Below are positions 8,967-16,805 of a stretch of 64,000 nt of DNA, piece by piece (within the stretch, counting starts at the first letter, position 1; the number at the start of each line of letters is the position of its first letter). The stretch lies in NCBI RefSeq assembly GCF_008632125.1, contig NZ_VWRN01000053.1, positions 496,001 through 560,000 of the forward strand, read 5' to 3'. Under the pieces are notes generated by a model. That model saw nothing but the letters and a program-made list of their open reading frames with translations, was not told the origin of the DNA and made no database searches. The translations under genes and the position numbers were made by a program. Source of the stretch: Cupriavidus cauae. GTDB taxonomy: Bacteria; Pseudomonadota; Gammaproteobacteria; Burkholderiales; Burkholderiaceae.

Positions 8967-9302
8967 ATGCTGACCGAACTCGAACAACTGGCCGCCAAGA
9001 TCGGCCGCGTGCTGCACCACGCGGACACGCTGGCGGCAGAAAACCAGCGGCTGCGCGAGGAGATCGAACGCCTGCAGGCGGAGGCCGCGCAGCTGCGCAG
9101 CGATCGCGAGGCGATGGCCGCCGATCGCGAACTGCTGAACATCAAGATCGAGGAAGCGCAATTGCGCATCCAGTCGATCCTGGACAAGCTGCCCACGGCC
9201 ACCGATGCGCGCCAGCTGGATCTGCTCGAGGAAGGGGAGCTTCCCGCCGAGCGCATCCAGGGCGAGCCGCGCGGCGCCCAGCCTTCCGGAGAACACGCAT
9301 GA
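8967..9302 (+). CDS. ZapB-like coiled-coil cell-division protein
   Basis: A 111-residue protein that is almost entirely one heptad-repeat coiled coil from residue 1 to about 75 (MLTELEQLAAKIGRVLHH, AENQRLREEIERLQAEA), followed by a polar tail. Its size, coiled-coil character and position directly before zapA match the small ZapB/TIGR02449-like proteins that sit upstream of zapA in many proteobacteria. It probably associates with the ZapA-FtsZ ring. Its TGA overlaps the zapA ATG (ATGA), so the two are translationally coupled. Sequence alone cannot separate ZapB from a generic coiled coil; context carries the call. Confidence 0.75.
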   Translation: MLTELEQLAAKIGRVLHHADTLAAENQRLREEIERLQAEAAQLRSDREAMAADRELLNIKIEEAQLRIQSILDKLPTATDARQLDLLEEGELPAERIQGEPRGAQPSGEHA

Positions 9303-9691
9303 GCGGCAACAAGCAAGTCGAAGTCCATATCGCGGGGCAGCCCTACCGCTTCGCGATCGCCCCCGAGAACGAGGCCGCGCTGCTCGAAGCGGTGGCCCTG
9401 GTCGACGACCAGATGACGCGCATCAAGTCCGGCGCCTCGACCAAGGGCGTCGAACGGGTCGCGGTGATGGCCGCGATCAGCATCGCCTCGGATCTGCTCG
9501 CGCTCAAGCGCAAGCAGCAGGAGGACGGCGCGATTCCGGTGGACGCCGTGCGCGCCCGCATCCGCGAGCTGAACGAGCGCGCCGACGAGGCGCTGCGCCA
9601 GTACGCGCATGTCGGCACCAGCATGGGCGGCGGCAGTGTGGGCCATACCCATACCGGCCCTGCCCATACCGTTTCGCCGGCGCAATCCTGA
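9299..9691 (+). CDS. zapA: Cell division protein ZapA
   Basis: A 130-residue ZapA, the FtsZ-ring stabilising protein. The N-terminal domain carries KQVEVHIAGQPYRFAIAPENE, then AVALVDDQMTRIK and a KGVERVAVMAAISIASDLLALK helix leading to the coiled coil, all typical of ZapA. The C-terminus after residue 105 is a Gly/His/Thr tail (MGGGSVGHTHTGPAHT), longer than the usual 100-110 residues. The ATG overlaps the upstream stop codon by four bases. Confidence 0.93.
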   Translation: MSGNKQVEVHIAGQPYRFAIAPENEAALLEAVALVDDQMTRIKSGASTKGVERVAVMAAISIASDLLALKRKQQEDGAIPVDAVRARIRELNERADEALRQYAHVGTSMGGGSVGHTHTGPAHTVSPAQS

Positions 9692-9700
9692 CCCCTTGAA

Positions 9701-9736
9701 TTGCACGCAGGGGCCCGCATATGGGCCCTTGTGCAA
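9701..9736 (+). terminator. Hairpin after zapA, possible terminator
   Basis: TTGCAC (9701-9706) pairs with GTGCAA (9731-9736), and two GGGCCC hexamers (9711-9716, 9723-9728) pair inside. It begins nine bases after the zapA stop. No U-tract follows, so termination is uncertain. Confidence 0.5.
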
Positions 9737-9840
9737 GGCCCTTCACCATAGCGATATAGGGCAAATGGACCGGATATGAAGGGCATGTGAAGACCGTGCC
9801 GCGGCTGCCACGCAAAATGTAACGACAAGCCAAGACGCGC

Positions 9841-9869
9841 TTGGTATGCGAGAAAGCCCGGTGTATAGT
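9841..9869 (+). promoter_or_regulatory. Strong sigma70-type promoter in the zapA-EVE intergenic region
   Basis: -35 TTGGTA (9841-9846), a 17-base spacer and -10 TATAGT (9864-9869). A transcript would start near 9876 and has no open reading frame of note before the terminator at 10249-10284, so it most likely makes RNA. Confidence 0.7.
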
Positions 9870-9952
9870 GGAGCCACTGCACGGGGGTACCAAGGTGCAG
9901 AAACATGGTCGGGTTATCGCGCCCGGCCGCCGTTTTCCTCCCATCTCAGTTT

Positions 9953-10027
9953 GAAACGGCAAACGTCTGACCTCCCCCGGACTTCGATGTCCGGGCCCAA
10001 TTGGATAGTCAGACGTTTGACAGTTTC
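9953..10027 (+). other. Long imperfect hairpin element, function unknown
   Basis: Arms AAACGTCTGAC (9961-9971) and GTCAGACGTTT (10008-10018) are perfect complements. They are extended outward by GAAAC (9953-9957) and GTTTC (10023-10027), and enclose a second stem CCCGGAC/GTCCGGG (9976-9982, 9989-9995) with a six-base loop. It lies downstream of the promoter at 9841-9869 and upstream of the probable 6S RNA. It could be part of a longer 6S precursor, an independent small RNA or a palindromic repeat. Confidence 0.55.
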
Positions 10028-10109
10028 CCTGCCTGGTTCGCGAAGGTCATAAACTCCTTGAACCGATATGCATTGCATGGTGCGGGATGATGCCGTGTGG
10101 GCGAGCGCG

Positions 10110-10247
10110 TCACAGTGTTCATAGCGTAGGTCTCGAACCTGGGCTCCCTGAATAGGTGATGTACCCGAAATACGGCTTCCGCAGCCACACTGAACCTCAC
10201 TTGGGTTCAGGATGCCGACCCAACGGCCGAGGCGGGGACCCTACAGC
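10110..10247 (+). ncRNA. ssrS: Probable 6S RNA (ends approximate)
   Basis: The location, between zapA and an EVE-domain gene, is where 6S RNA is found in Burkholderiales (recalled knowledge). The sequence has a CTCCCTGAATAGG segment, a GAACC/GGGTTC hairpin near 10191-10210 resembling the 3' hairpin of 6S RNA, and a closing stem in which TAGGTCTC (10127-10134) pairs with GGGACCCTA near 10235-10243. A strong intrinsic terminator follows immediately. The 5' end is uncertain: the closing stem implies about 117 nt, shorter than the usual 160-185, so the mature RNA may begin further upstream. Confidence 0.55.
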
Positions 10248-10248
10248 A

Positions 10249-10284
10249 AGAGGCGATGGTCTTTGGACCATCGCCTCTTTTTTT
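10249..10284 (+). terminator. Intrinsic terminator after the 6S-like RNA
   Basis: A perfect 13-bp stem AGAGGCGATGGTC/GACCATCGCCTCT (10249-10261, 10266-10278) with a TTTG loop, followed by a run of T to 10284. Confidence 0.93.
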
Positions 10285-10512
10285 GCCGGTGTTTTTGCGC
10301 GCGTTTTTTCCCCGCATTTCCCCCATTTCTGCCGCGCAGCCGCAGAGCTCCGTTGCCGGCGCAGCCCCCTGCCCTGTTGCGCGCGTTTATGCCTACGATG
10401 CCAATGCGGGCGACGAAGGCGCTTTCACGGTATGCTTGCCGCGTCGCGCCGCCGCTGCAAGGCCCTTGCCGCGTCTTCGCGATGCCGTTCCGACCATCCA
10501 CGACGTGCGAGC

Positions 10513-11175
10513 ATGAGTCCCTCCGACAAGAAGGCGGCCACCGAGTCCGCCGCAAAATCGGCTGCAAAGTCGGCTGCAAAGTCGGCTGCAAAGTCGGCTG
10601 CAAAGTCGGCTGCAAAGTCGGCTGCTGAATCGGCTGCTGAATCGGCTGCCAAATCGGCCCCAAGGTCCGCAACGAAGGCCGCCGACAAGCCGGCCGCGGG
10701 TGCGTCCCGCGCGCGCCAGTACTGGCTGATGAAGTCCGAGCCCGACGAGGCCAGCATCGATACGCTGGCCGAGCAGGGACGGCTGCCCTGGACCGGCGTG
10801 CGCAACTACCAGGCGCGCAATTTCATGCGCGACGCGATGCGCATCGGCGACGGCGTGCTGTTCTACCACTCGTCGTGCCCGCAGCCCGGCATCGCGGGAT
10901 TGGCGGAGGTCTGCTCGACGCCCTACCCCGATCCCACCCAGTTCGATCCCCACAGCAAGTACCACGACCCGGCCTCGAAGCCGGAGCATCCCCGCTGGGA
11001 GCTGGTCGACGTCAAGTTCGTCGACAAGTGCGAGCTGATCTCGCTGGCGCAATTGCGCGAGCATGAAGAGCTGGCCGACATGATCGTGCTGCGCCGGGGC
11101 AACCGGCTGTCGATCACGCCGGTCACGCCGCTGGAATGGCAATTCATCACCACGCGGCTGATGGGACGCCGCTGA
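10513..11175 (+). CDS. EVE-domain (thymocyte nuclear protein 1-like) protein with SAAK-repeat N-terminus
   Basis: A 220-residue protein. Residues from about 69 form an EVE domain (RQYWLMKSEPDE, LPWTGVRNYQARNFMRD, GDGVLFYHSSC, HPRWELVDVKF), a PUA-like fold proposed to recognise modified bases in DNA or RNA. Residues 11-53 are an added low-complexity arm of tandem SAAK/SAAE units, lysine- and alanine-rich like histone H1 tails. The start ATG at 10513 is the only one before the repeats. The homologous core is normally about 150 residues, so the arm is an extension. Target and function are unknown. Confidence 0.9.
   Translation: MSPSDKKAATESAAKSAAKSAAKSAAKSAAKSAAKSAAESAAESAAKSAPRSATKAADKPAAGASRARQYWLMKSEPDEASIDTLAEQGRLPWTGVRNYQARNFMRDAMRIGDGVLFYHSSCPQPGIAGLAEVCSTPYPDPTQFDPHSKYHDPASKPEHPRWELVDVKFVDKCELISLAQLREHEELADMIVLRRGNRLSITPVTPLEWQFITTRLMGRR
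10545..10664 (+). repeat. In-frame 12-bp tandem repeat array in the EVE gene
   Basis: About ten copies of a tcggctgcaaag-type 12-mer encode the SAAK/SAAE arm. The central copies are identical, which suggests recent expansion; the unit length keeps the frame. Confidence 0.95.
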
Positions 11176-11255
11176 ACCGCGTGCGATGCACGTGGGCGGT
11201 ACATCCACCGCCCGCGAGATAACCATAACGAAAAACATCACGAAGCGATCCACGC

Positions 11256-12068
11256 ATGACTCTCTCCCTGATTCCCGCGCTGCTGCTGCTCGGCGCGTTC
11301 ACCGGCTTCTGCGCCGGCCTGCTCGGCGTCGGCGGCGGCATGATGATGGTGCCGTTCCTGACGCTGACCTTCAGCTGGCTGGCCTTTCCCGAAGAAGCGA
11401 TCGTCCACATGGCGATCGCCACCTCGATGTCCACCATCCTGTTCACCTCGCTGTCGTCGGTGCGCGCCCACCACAAGCAGGGCGCGGTGCGCTGGAAGAT
11501 CGTATTGGCGCTGGCGCCGGGCATCCTGCTGGGCGGCATGATCGGCGGCGGCAAGGTGTTCGCCGCGCTGAAGACCGGCTGGCTGTCGCTGCTGTTTGCG
11601 TTGTTCGTCGGCTTCTCGGCCTCGCAGATGCTGCGCAATCGCAAGCCGTCGGCGACCCGGCAGCTCCCTGGCTTCCCCGGCATGTTCGGCGCGGGTTCGG
11701 CAATCGGCTTCCTGTCCAGCCTGGTCGGCGCCGGCGGCGGCTTTGTCTCGGTGCCGTTCATGACCTGGTGCAACGTGCCGATCCACCACGCGGTGGCCAC
11801 GTCGGCCGCGCTGGGCTTCCCGATCGCCGCGGCCAGCGTGATCGGCTATGTCTGGAGCGGCTACCAGATGACCGGCCTGCCGGCCGGTTCGCTCGGCTAT
11901 GTCTATCTGCCCGCGCTGGCCGTGATCGCGATCGCCAGCGTGCTGACCGCGCCGCTGGGCGCGCGCACCGCGCACCGGATGGAGGTGCGCAAGCTCAAGC
12001 GCATCTTCGCCGGCATGCTGTTCTGCCTGGCCACCTACATGCTGTGGAAGGCCTGGCAGACGTTCTGA
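11256..12068 (+). CDS. TauE/SafE-family sulfite exporter-like permease
   Basis: A 270-residue inner-membrane protein with about eight hydrophobic helices arranged as two repeats, each opening with a glycine-rich motif: LLGVGGGMMMVP near residue 23 and SLVGAGGGFVSVP near residue 157. This is the DUF81/TauE/SafE signature. Family members export sulfite or sulfoacetate or move other small organic anions; the substrate cannot be read from sequence. The neighbours (EVE and SIMPL genes) give no clue. Length agrees with the family. Confidence 0.88.
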   Translation: MTLSLIPALLLLGAFTGFCAGLLGVGGGMMMVPFLTLTFSWLAFPEEAIVHMAIATSMSTILFTSLSSVRAHHKQGAVRWKIVLALAPGILLGGMIGGGKVFAALKTGWLSLLFALFVGFSASQMLRNRKPSATRQLPGFPGMFGAGSAIGFLSSLVGAGGGFVSVPFMTWCNVPIHHAVATSAALGFPIAAASVIGYVWSGYQMTGLPAGSLGYVYLPALAVIAIASVLTAPLGARTAHRMEVRKLKRIFAGMLFCLATYMLWKAWQTF

Positions 12069-12265
12069 GCAAGCTGGTCAGGGCGTGAGGTCCGCGCCGG
12101 GCGGCGCCAGTCCGCGTTGGCCCGTGTCGGCCACGTCCGCCCGTGTCGGCCCCGCGTCGGCCCGCGTCGGCCCGGTAATACGCCGATACAAGCGCCCGGC
12201 TACGCAAGGGAACCCGGCGCTGCCAGTGACCGTCTGATCACCATCACATTGTCATGGAGAACTCG

Positions 12266-12973
12266 ATGAAGCAATTGCTCGCCGCTACCCTGCTCGGTAC
12301 CACCGCACTGGCCGCCTCCGCACAGGGCGGACCGACGCCGCCCGAGGGATGGCAGCCGCCCGCGGGCGTGCTGTCGCTGTCGGCCGAGGCCGCGGCGGAA
12401 GTGCCGACGGACGTGGTGCGCGTGACGCTGGCCGCGGAGCAGGAAGGCGCCGAGCCGGCCGCGATCTCGTCGGCGCTGTCGGCCAAGGCGCAGCAGGTGA
12501 TCGCGCGCGCCAAGCGCGAATCCGGCATCCAGGCGGAATCGGGCGGCTTCACGATCTATCCGAGCACCGACCGCAACGGCCGCATCAGCACCTGGCGCGG
12601 ACGCGCCGAGGTCATCCTGCAGTCACGCGATTTCAGCGCGGCCTCGAAGCTCGCCGGCGAGCTGGCCAGCCAGATGCAGGTGCAGAACATCAGCTTCTCG
12701 CTGTCGCGCGAGGCGCGACTCGCGGCCGAGAGCAAGCTGACCGAGCAGGCGGTCGCCGCGTTCCGCGACAAGGCGCAGACCACGACCAAGCTGTTCGGCT
12801 ACGGCAGCTACACGATCCGCAGCGTGCAGGTCGGCGAGGCCGGCACGGTGACGCCGATGCCGCGCATGTACGCCAAGGCCGCGATGGCCGCGGAGGCGGC
12901 GCCGGTGCCGATGGAGGGCGGCAAGGCCCAGGTCACCGTGACGGTGAACGGCTCGGTGCAGATGCTGAAGTAA
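12266..12973 (+). CDS. SIMPL-domain (DUF541) periplasmic protein
   Basis: A 235-residue exported protein. The start at 12266 is chosen because GGAGAA six bases upstream forms a good ribosome-binding site and the product then begins with a clean signal peptide (MKQLLAATLLGTTALAASA, cleavage near residue 19). An ATG four codons upstream lacks one. The mature part has the SIMPL pattern: LSLSAEAAAEVPTDVVRVTLAAE, a central long helix and a terminal VTVTVNGSVQ strand. The biochemical role of the family is not settled. Gly/His-free short gtcggcc repeats occupy the 200 bases upstream. Confidence 0.85.
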   Translation: MKQLLAATLLGTTALAASAQGGPTPPEGWQPPAGVLSLSAEAAAEVPTDVVRVTLAAEQEGAEPAAISSALSAKAQQVIARAKRESGIQAESGGFTIYPSTDRNGRISTWRGRAEVILQSRDFSAASKLAGELASQMQVQNISFSLSREARLAAESKLTEQAVAAFRDKAQTTTKLFGYGSYTIRSVQVGEAGTVTPMPRMYAKAAMAAEAAPVPMEGGKAQVTVTVNGSVQMLK

Positions 12974-13007
12974 GGCGCGGCAGGCCCTGCGCTGCCTGAT
13001 GCGTACT

Positions 13008-13120
13008 CCCTCTCCCCTGTGAGGGGAGAGGGTCGGGGAGAGGGAGGTGGTTTCAAACGGCGCGCGGCGCAACGACCAGCGCGTGCCCTCCCCCCGCTCC
13101 TCTCCCACGCGCGGGAGAGG
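13008..13120. repeat. Two CCTCTCCC/GGGAGAGG hairpin elements between convergent genes
   Basis: CCCTCTCCCCT (13008-13018) pairs with AGGGGAGAGGG (13022-13032), and CCTCTCCC (13099-13106) pairs with GGGAGAGG (13113-13120). The two lie in opposite orientation between convergent genes and could act as terminators. A third copy is at 58659-58684. Confidence 0.8.
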
Positions 13121-13154
13121 GGCGCCAGACTCCGCCAGACTCCGCCAGACCCGA

Positions 13155-14705
13155 TCACCCGCTGAACCGCTCCCGCAGCAGGTTCTTCTGCACCTTGCCC
13201 ATCGTATTGCGCGGCAATTCGCTGACCAGGTGAATCCGCTTGGGCACCTTGAAGTTGGCGATGCGGTGCTTCAGCGTGCCGATCATCGCCTGCTCGTTCA
13301 GCTCCGCCCCGAGCTTGCCGACCACCACGGCCACCACGGCCTCGCCGAAATCCGGATGCGGCACGCCGATCACCGCGCTCTCCTGCACCCCCGGCATCTC
13401 GTCGAGGAAGCTCTCGATCTCCTTCGGATAGACGTTGTAGCCGCCGGAGATGATCAGGTCCTTGCTGCGGCCGACGATGGTCAGGTAGTCGTCCGGCACC
13501 TTGCGCTCCCCGGACATGCCGACGATGGCGCCGCCGAAGCGTCCCATGTCGCCGGTCTTGAACCAGCCGTCCGCCGTGAATTCCTCGCGGGTCTTCTCCG
13601 GCATGCGCCAGTAGCCCTTGAACACATTGGGACCCTTGACCTCGACCGCGCCGATTTCGCCGGCGGGGCAAGGCTTGCCCTCGCCATCGACCACGCGCAC
13701 CGACACGCCCGGCAGCGGACGGCCCACGGTGCCGCCGATCCGTTCGCCCTCGCTGGCGTCATAGGGATTCGACACCAGCATCACCGTCTCGCTCATGCCA
13801 TAGCGCTCGAGGATCGTATGGCCGGTGCGCTCGCGGAACGCCTCGAAGGTCTCCAGCAGCAGCGGCGCCGAGCCCGACACGAACAGGCGCATGCGGCGGC
13901 AGGTGTCCTCGTCGAAGCGCTGGTCCTGCAGCATCCGCACGTAGTAGGTCGGCACGCCCATCATCACGGTCGAGCGCGGCAGGAAGCGCAGCACCTGCTC
14001 CATGTCGAACTTCGGCGCCCAGATCATCTTGGCGCCCGCCAGCAGCGCGCCATGCGAGGCGACGAACAGCCCGTGCACATGGAAGATCGGCAGCATGTGC
14101 AGCAGCACGTCGTCGCTGCGCCAGCCCCAGGCCTTGTGCAGCGTCTCCGCGTTCGACGACAGATTGCGATGGGTCAGCATCGCGCCCTTGCTGCGGCCGG
14201 TGGTGCCCGAGGTATAGAGGATCGCCGCCAGATCGTCGGGCTCGCGCTGCACCGTGTCGAAGCGGTCCGGCTGCGCCGCGGCGCGCGCCAGCAGCGTGCC
14301 GCCACGGTCGTCGTCGAGCGTAAACACATGGCCGGTGCCGTGGCGGAACGCCAGCTTCGACACCCAGCCGAAATTGGCGCTGCTGCAGACCACCACGGCG
14401 GGCTCGGCATTGCCGATGAAGTAGTCGATCTCCGCTTCCTGATAGGCCGTGTTCAGCGGCAGATAGACATAGCCGGCGCGCAGCGTGGCCAGGTACAGGA
14501 ACAGCGCCTCGGGCGACTTCTCGACCTGCACCGCGACGCGCGCGCCTTCCGGCAGGTCGAGCGAGGCGAGCAGGTTGGCCAGCTTGGCGGTGGCGCGATC
14601 GAGATCGTCCCAGCTGTAGTACAGGCCGTCGTGCGTCTCGATGCAGCAGGCCTCGCGCTTGGCCGGGAAGCGGGATTCGAACAGGGCGAACAGATTGGCG
14701 TTCAT
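13155..14705 (-). CDS. matB: Malonyl-CoA synthetase
   Basis: A 516-residue acyl-CoA synthetase of the ANL superfamily. The ATP-binding P-loop is YTSGTTGRSKGAM (about 164-176), the adenylate motif is RYGMSET, and the C-terminal domain has GRSKDLIISGGYNVYP and the terminal catalytic lysine segment PRNTMGKVQKNLL. MatB activates malonate with ATP and CoA. Assignment to malonate rests on overall similarity and on the linked malonyl-CoA decarboxylase gene matA. It is the last gene of the minus-strand cluster headed by gntR, 60 bases after a crotonase gene. Confidence 0.9.
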   Translation of the reverse strand: MNANLFALFESRFPAKREACCIETHDGLYYSWDDLDRATAKLANLLASLDLPEGARVAVQVEKSPEALFLYLATLRAGYVYLPLNTAYQEAEIDYFIGNAEPAVVVCSSANFGWVSKLAFRHGTGHVFTLDDDRGGTLLARAAAQPDRFDTVQREPDDLAAILYTSGTTGRSKGAMLTHRNLSSNAETLHKAWGWRSDDVLLHMLPIFHVHGLFVASHGALLAGAKMIWAPKFDMEQVLRFLPRSTVMMGVPTYYVRMLQDQRFDEDTCRRMRLFVSGSAPLLLETFEAFRERTGHTILERYGMSETVMLVSNPYDASEGERIGGTVGRPLPGVSVRVVDGEGKPCPAGEIGAVEVKGPNVFKGYWRMPEKTREEFTADGWFKTGDMGRFGGAIVGMSGERKVPDDYLTIVGRSKDLIISGGYNVYPKEIESFLDEMPGVQESAVIGVPHPDFGEAVVAVVVGKLGAELNEQAMIGTLKHRIANFKVPKRIHLVSELPRNTMGKVQKNLLRERFSG

Positions 14706-14765
14706 GCGATCAGCGGATAAAAGCTTGGAGGGATAAGAAGAAAACGGGGAACGGCAGCGACGGCG

Positions 14766-15557
14766 CTAGGCGCCCTCCTGTCCGTCGAAACGGGGCGGCC
14801 GGCGCGCCAGGAAGGCGGCGACGCCCTCGGCATGGTCGCGGCTCGCCGCGTAAGAGAAATGGGCATCGAGCTCGCTCGCCGACAGCGGCGCGGGCTGCGG
14901 CGACAGGCGCGCGATGGTGGCCTTGTTGATGCGCGCGGCCAGCGGTGCGCCGGCGGCGATGCGGCGGGCGGTGGCCATCGCCTCGGCGGCGACGTCGCCG
15001 CGCGGCACCACGCGCGTCAGCAAGCCCTTGGCCTGCGCCTCGGCGGCATCGAACACGCGGCCTTCCAGCAGGATTTCCAGCGTCGCCGCGCGCCCGGCCA
15101 GTGCCAGCAGGCCCCGCAACTCGCCGGGCGCCATCGGGAAACCCAACTTGTTGATCGGCACACCGAAGCGGCTGTCCGTTGCCGCGATGCGCAGATCGCA
15201 ATGGCAGGCGATCTCCAGCCCGCCGCCGACGCAGACGCCCTCGATGCAGGCCACGGTCGGATGCAGGCAGCCCGCGATCGCGGCCAGCGCCGGCGCCAGC
15301 AGGTCGACGTGGTAGGCGCGCACCGAAGCGGGATCGCCGCGCAGCCGCGGAAACTCCGCGATATCGGCGCCGGCGGCGAAGTTGCCGTCAGCGCCGCGCA
15401 GCACCACGCAGCGCAGCGTGCGGTCGGCCGACAGGCGCGCAAAGCCATCCGTCAGCGCGCGCCACATCGCTTCCGAGATCGCGTTGAGCTTGCCCGGATT
15501 CGACAGCGTGACCAGCGCGATGTCGCCATCGCGCTCGAAACTGACCGCACCGCTCAC
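14766..15557 (-). CDS. Enoyl-CoA hydratase/isomerase-family protein
   Basis: A 263-residue crotonase-fold protein. The two oxyanion-hole regions are present: NFAAGADIAEF (59-69) and IEGVCVGGGLEIACHCDLRIA (105-125). The segment that in classical hydratases carries the first catalytic glutamate (FGQPE) reads FGVPI here, so that residue is replaced by isoleucine; the second acidic position (LEILLEG) is kept. It may therefore catalyse a different crotonase reaction. Embedded in a malonate operon, it might act on another acyl-CoA substrate; the substrate is unknown. Confidence 0.85.
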   Translation of the reverse strand: MSGAVSFERDGDIALVTLSNPGKLNAISEAMWRALTDGFARLSADRTLRCVVLRGADGNFAAGADIAEFPRLRGDPASVRAYHVDLLAPALAAIAGCLHPTVACIEGVCVGGGLEIACHCDLRIAATDSRFGVPINKLGFPMAPGELRGLLALAGRAATLEILLEGRVFDAAEAQAKGLLTRVVPRGDVAAEAMATARRIAAGAPLAARINKATIARLSPQPAPLSASELDAHFSYAASRDHAEGVAAFLARRPPRFDGQEGA

Positions 15558-15612
15558 AGTACCCCCCGCGGATTCAACGCGGCCATCGACGTCATTGTCG
15601 GCATCATCGCCA

Positions 15613-16605
15613 TCAATCCATCTTGGCGCCGGACTGCTGCACCACCTGGGCCCAGCGCTTGATCTCGGCGCGCTGGAACTGGGCGAACTGGTCCGGCGTG
15701 TACGACGGCGTCTCCGAGCCGTTGTTCAGCCAGATCTGCTTGAGCTCCGGCGTATTGAGGGCCTTGTTGACCTCGGCGTAGAGCTTGTCGCTGATCTCCT
15801 TGGGCGTGTTCTTCGGTACCCACAGCGCATACCAGGTCGACACCTCGTAGTTCGGCACGCCGGCTTCGGCCGCGGTCGGCACGTCGGGGAAGGCCGGCGA
15901 GCGCTTGGGCGCGGCCACCGCCAGCGCCCGGATGCGGCCGCCGCGGATATGCTGGGCCGACGAACCGAGGCCATCGAACACCATGTCGACCTGGCCGGCG
16001 ATCAGGTCGGACAGCGCCGGGCCCGCGCCCTTGTACGGGATATGCGTGATGAAGGTCTTGGTCTGGATCTTGAACAGCTCGCCCGCCAGATGGTGCGACG
16101 ACCCGTTGCCGGCCGAACCGTAGTTCAGCTTGCCGGGATTCTGGCGCGCGTAGGCGATCAGCTCCTGCAGCGTCCTGGCCTGGACCTTGGTCGGGTTGAC
16201 CACCACCACCTGCGGCGGCTGCGCGATCACGGTGATCGGCACGAAGTCCTTCTCGATGTCGTAGTCGAGCTTCTTGTAGAACGAGGGCGCGATCACGTGA
16301 TGCGCGCCGCCGATGAAGATCGTGTAGCCATCGGGCGCGGCCTTCGAGGCGAGGCTGGCGCCGACCGTGCCGCCCGCGCCGCCGCGGTTGTCGATGACGA
16401 ACTGCTTGCCCAGCTGCTTGGACAATTGCGCCGCCAGCGGGCGCGCAAAGGCGTCGGTGCCGCCGCCGGCCGGGAACGGCACGACGATGGTGACCGGCCG
16501 CGACGGCCAGGGCTCCTGCGCCGCCGCCGGGCCGAGCGCCATCATGGCGATGCCGCCGGCCACTGCCAGCATCCGCGCCGTCCGCTTGAACTGACTACGT
16601 TCCAT
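15613..16605 (-). CDS. Bug/TctC-family periplasmic substrate-binding protein
   Basis: A 330-residue secreted binding protein with a twin-basic start and signal peptide ending AAA (about residue 29). The mature protein opens EPWPSRPVTIVVPFPAGGGTDAFAR, the hallmark of the Bug/TctC (tripartite tricarboxylate transporter) family, and contains DNRGGAGGTVGA and PYKGAGPALSDLIAGQVD. It would bind a carboxylate such as malonate (inferred from matA/matB neighbours). No TctA or TctB membrane gene lies in the window, so it may work with a distant transporter, as is common for the many Bug proteins of Burkholderiales. Confidence 0.92.
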   Translation of the reverse strand: MERSQFKRTARMLAVAGGIAMMALGPAAAQEPWPSRPVTIVVPFPAGGGTDAFARPLAAQLSKQLGKQFVIDNRGGAGGTVGASLASKAAPDGYTIFIGGAHHVIAPSFYKKLDYDIEKDFVPITVIAQPPQVVVVNPTKVQARTLQELIAYARQNPGKLNYGSAGNGSSHHLAGELFKIQTKTFITHIPYKGAGPALSDLIAGQVDMVFDGLGSSAQHIRGGRIRALAVAAPKRSPAFPDVPTAAEAGVPNYEVSTWYALWVPKNTPKEISDKLYAEVNKALNTPELKQIWLNNGSETPSYTPDQFAQFQRAEIKRWAQVVQQSGAKMD

Positions 16606-16700
16606 GGTGTGTCTCCTCGCTTTGTCTTATGAAAATGCGATGTGAACTGCTGGTGTGAACCGCGTTGGAACTTCCCGTCGAAAAAGCACTGCGAAACTTG

Positions 16701-16785
16701 GTGATGCGGTGATGCGGTGATGCGGTGATGCGATCCGGTGATGCCATCCGGTAATGCCATCCGGTAATGCCATCCGGTGATGCGA
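16701..16785. repeat. Tandem repeats between matA and the Bug gene
   Basis: Four perfect copies of gtgatgcg (16701-16732) followed by about four 13-mers of the type atccggtaatgcc. They fill most of the 200-base gap. Confidence 0.9.
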
Positions 16786-16805
16786 GCCCTGCCGGCCGTG
16801 CTCCC

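Noticed and set aside
9876-10284. tmRNA or SRP RNA in the zapA-EVE gap
   Set aside because: No tRNA-like ends, tag sequence or GGAAGGAAGC-type SRP loop; the 3' hairpin and gene context favour 6S RNA.
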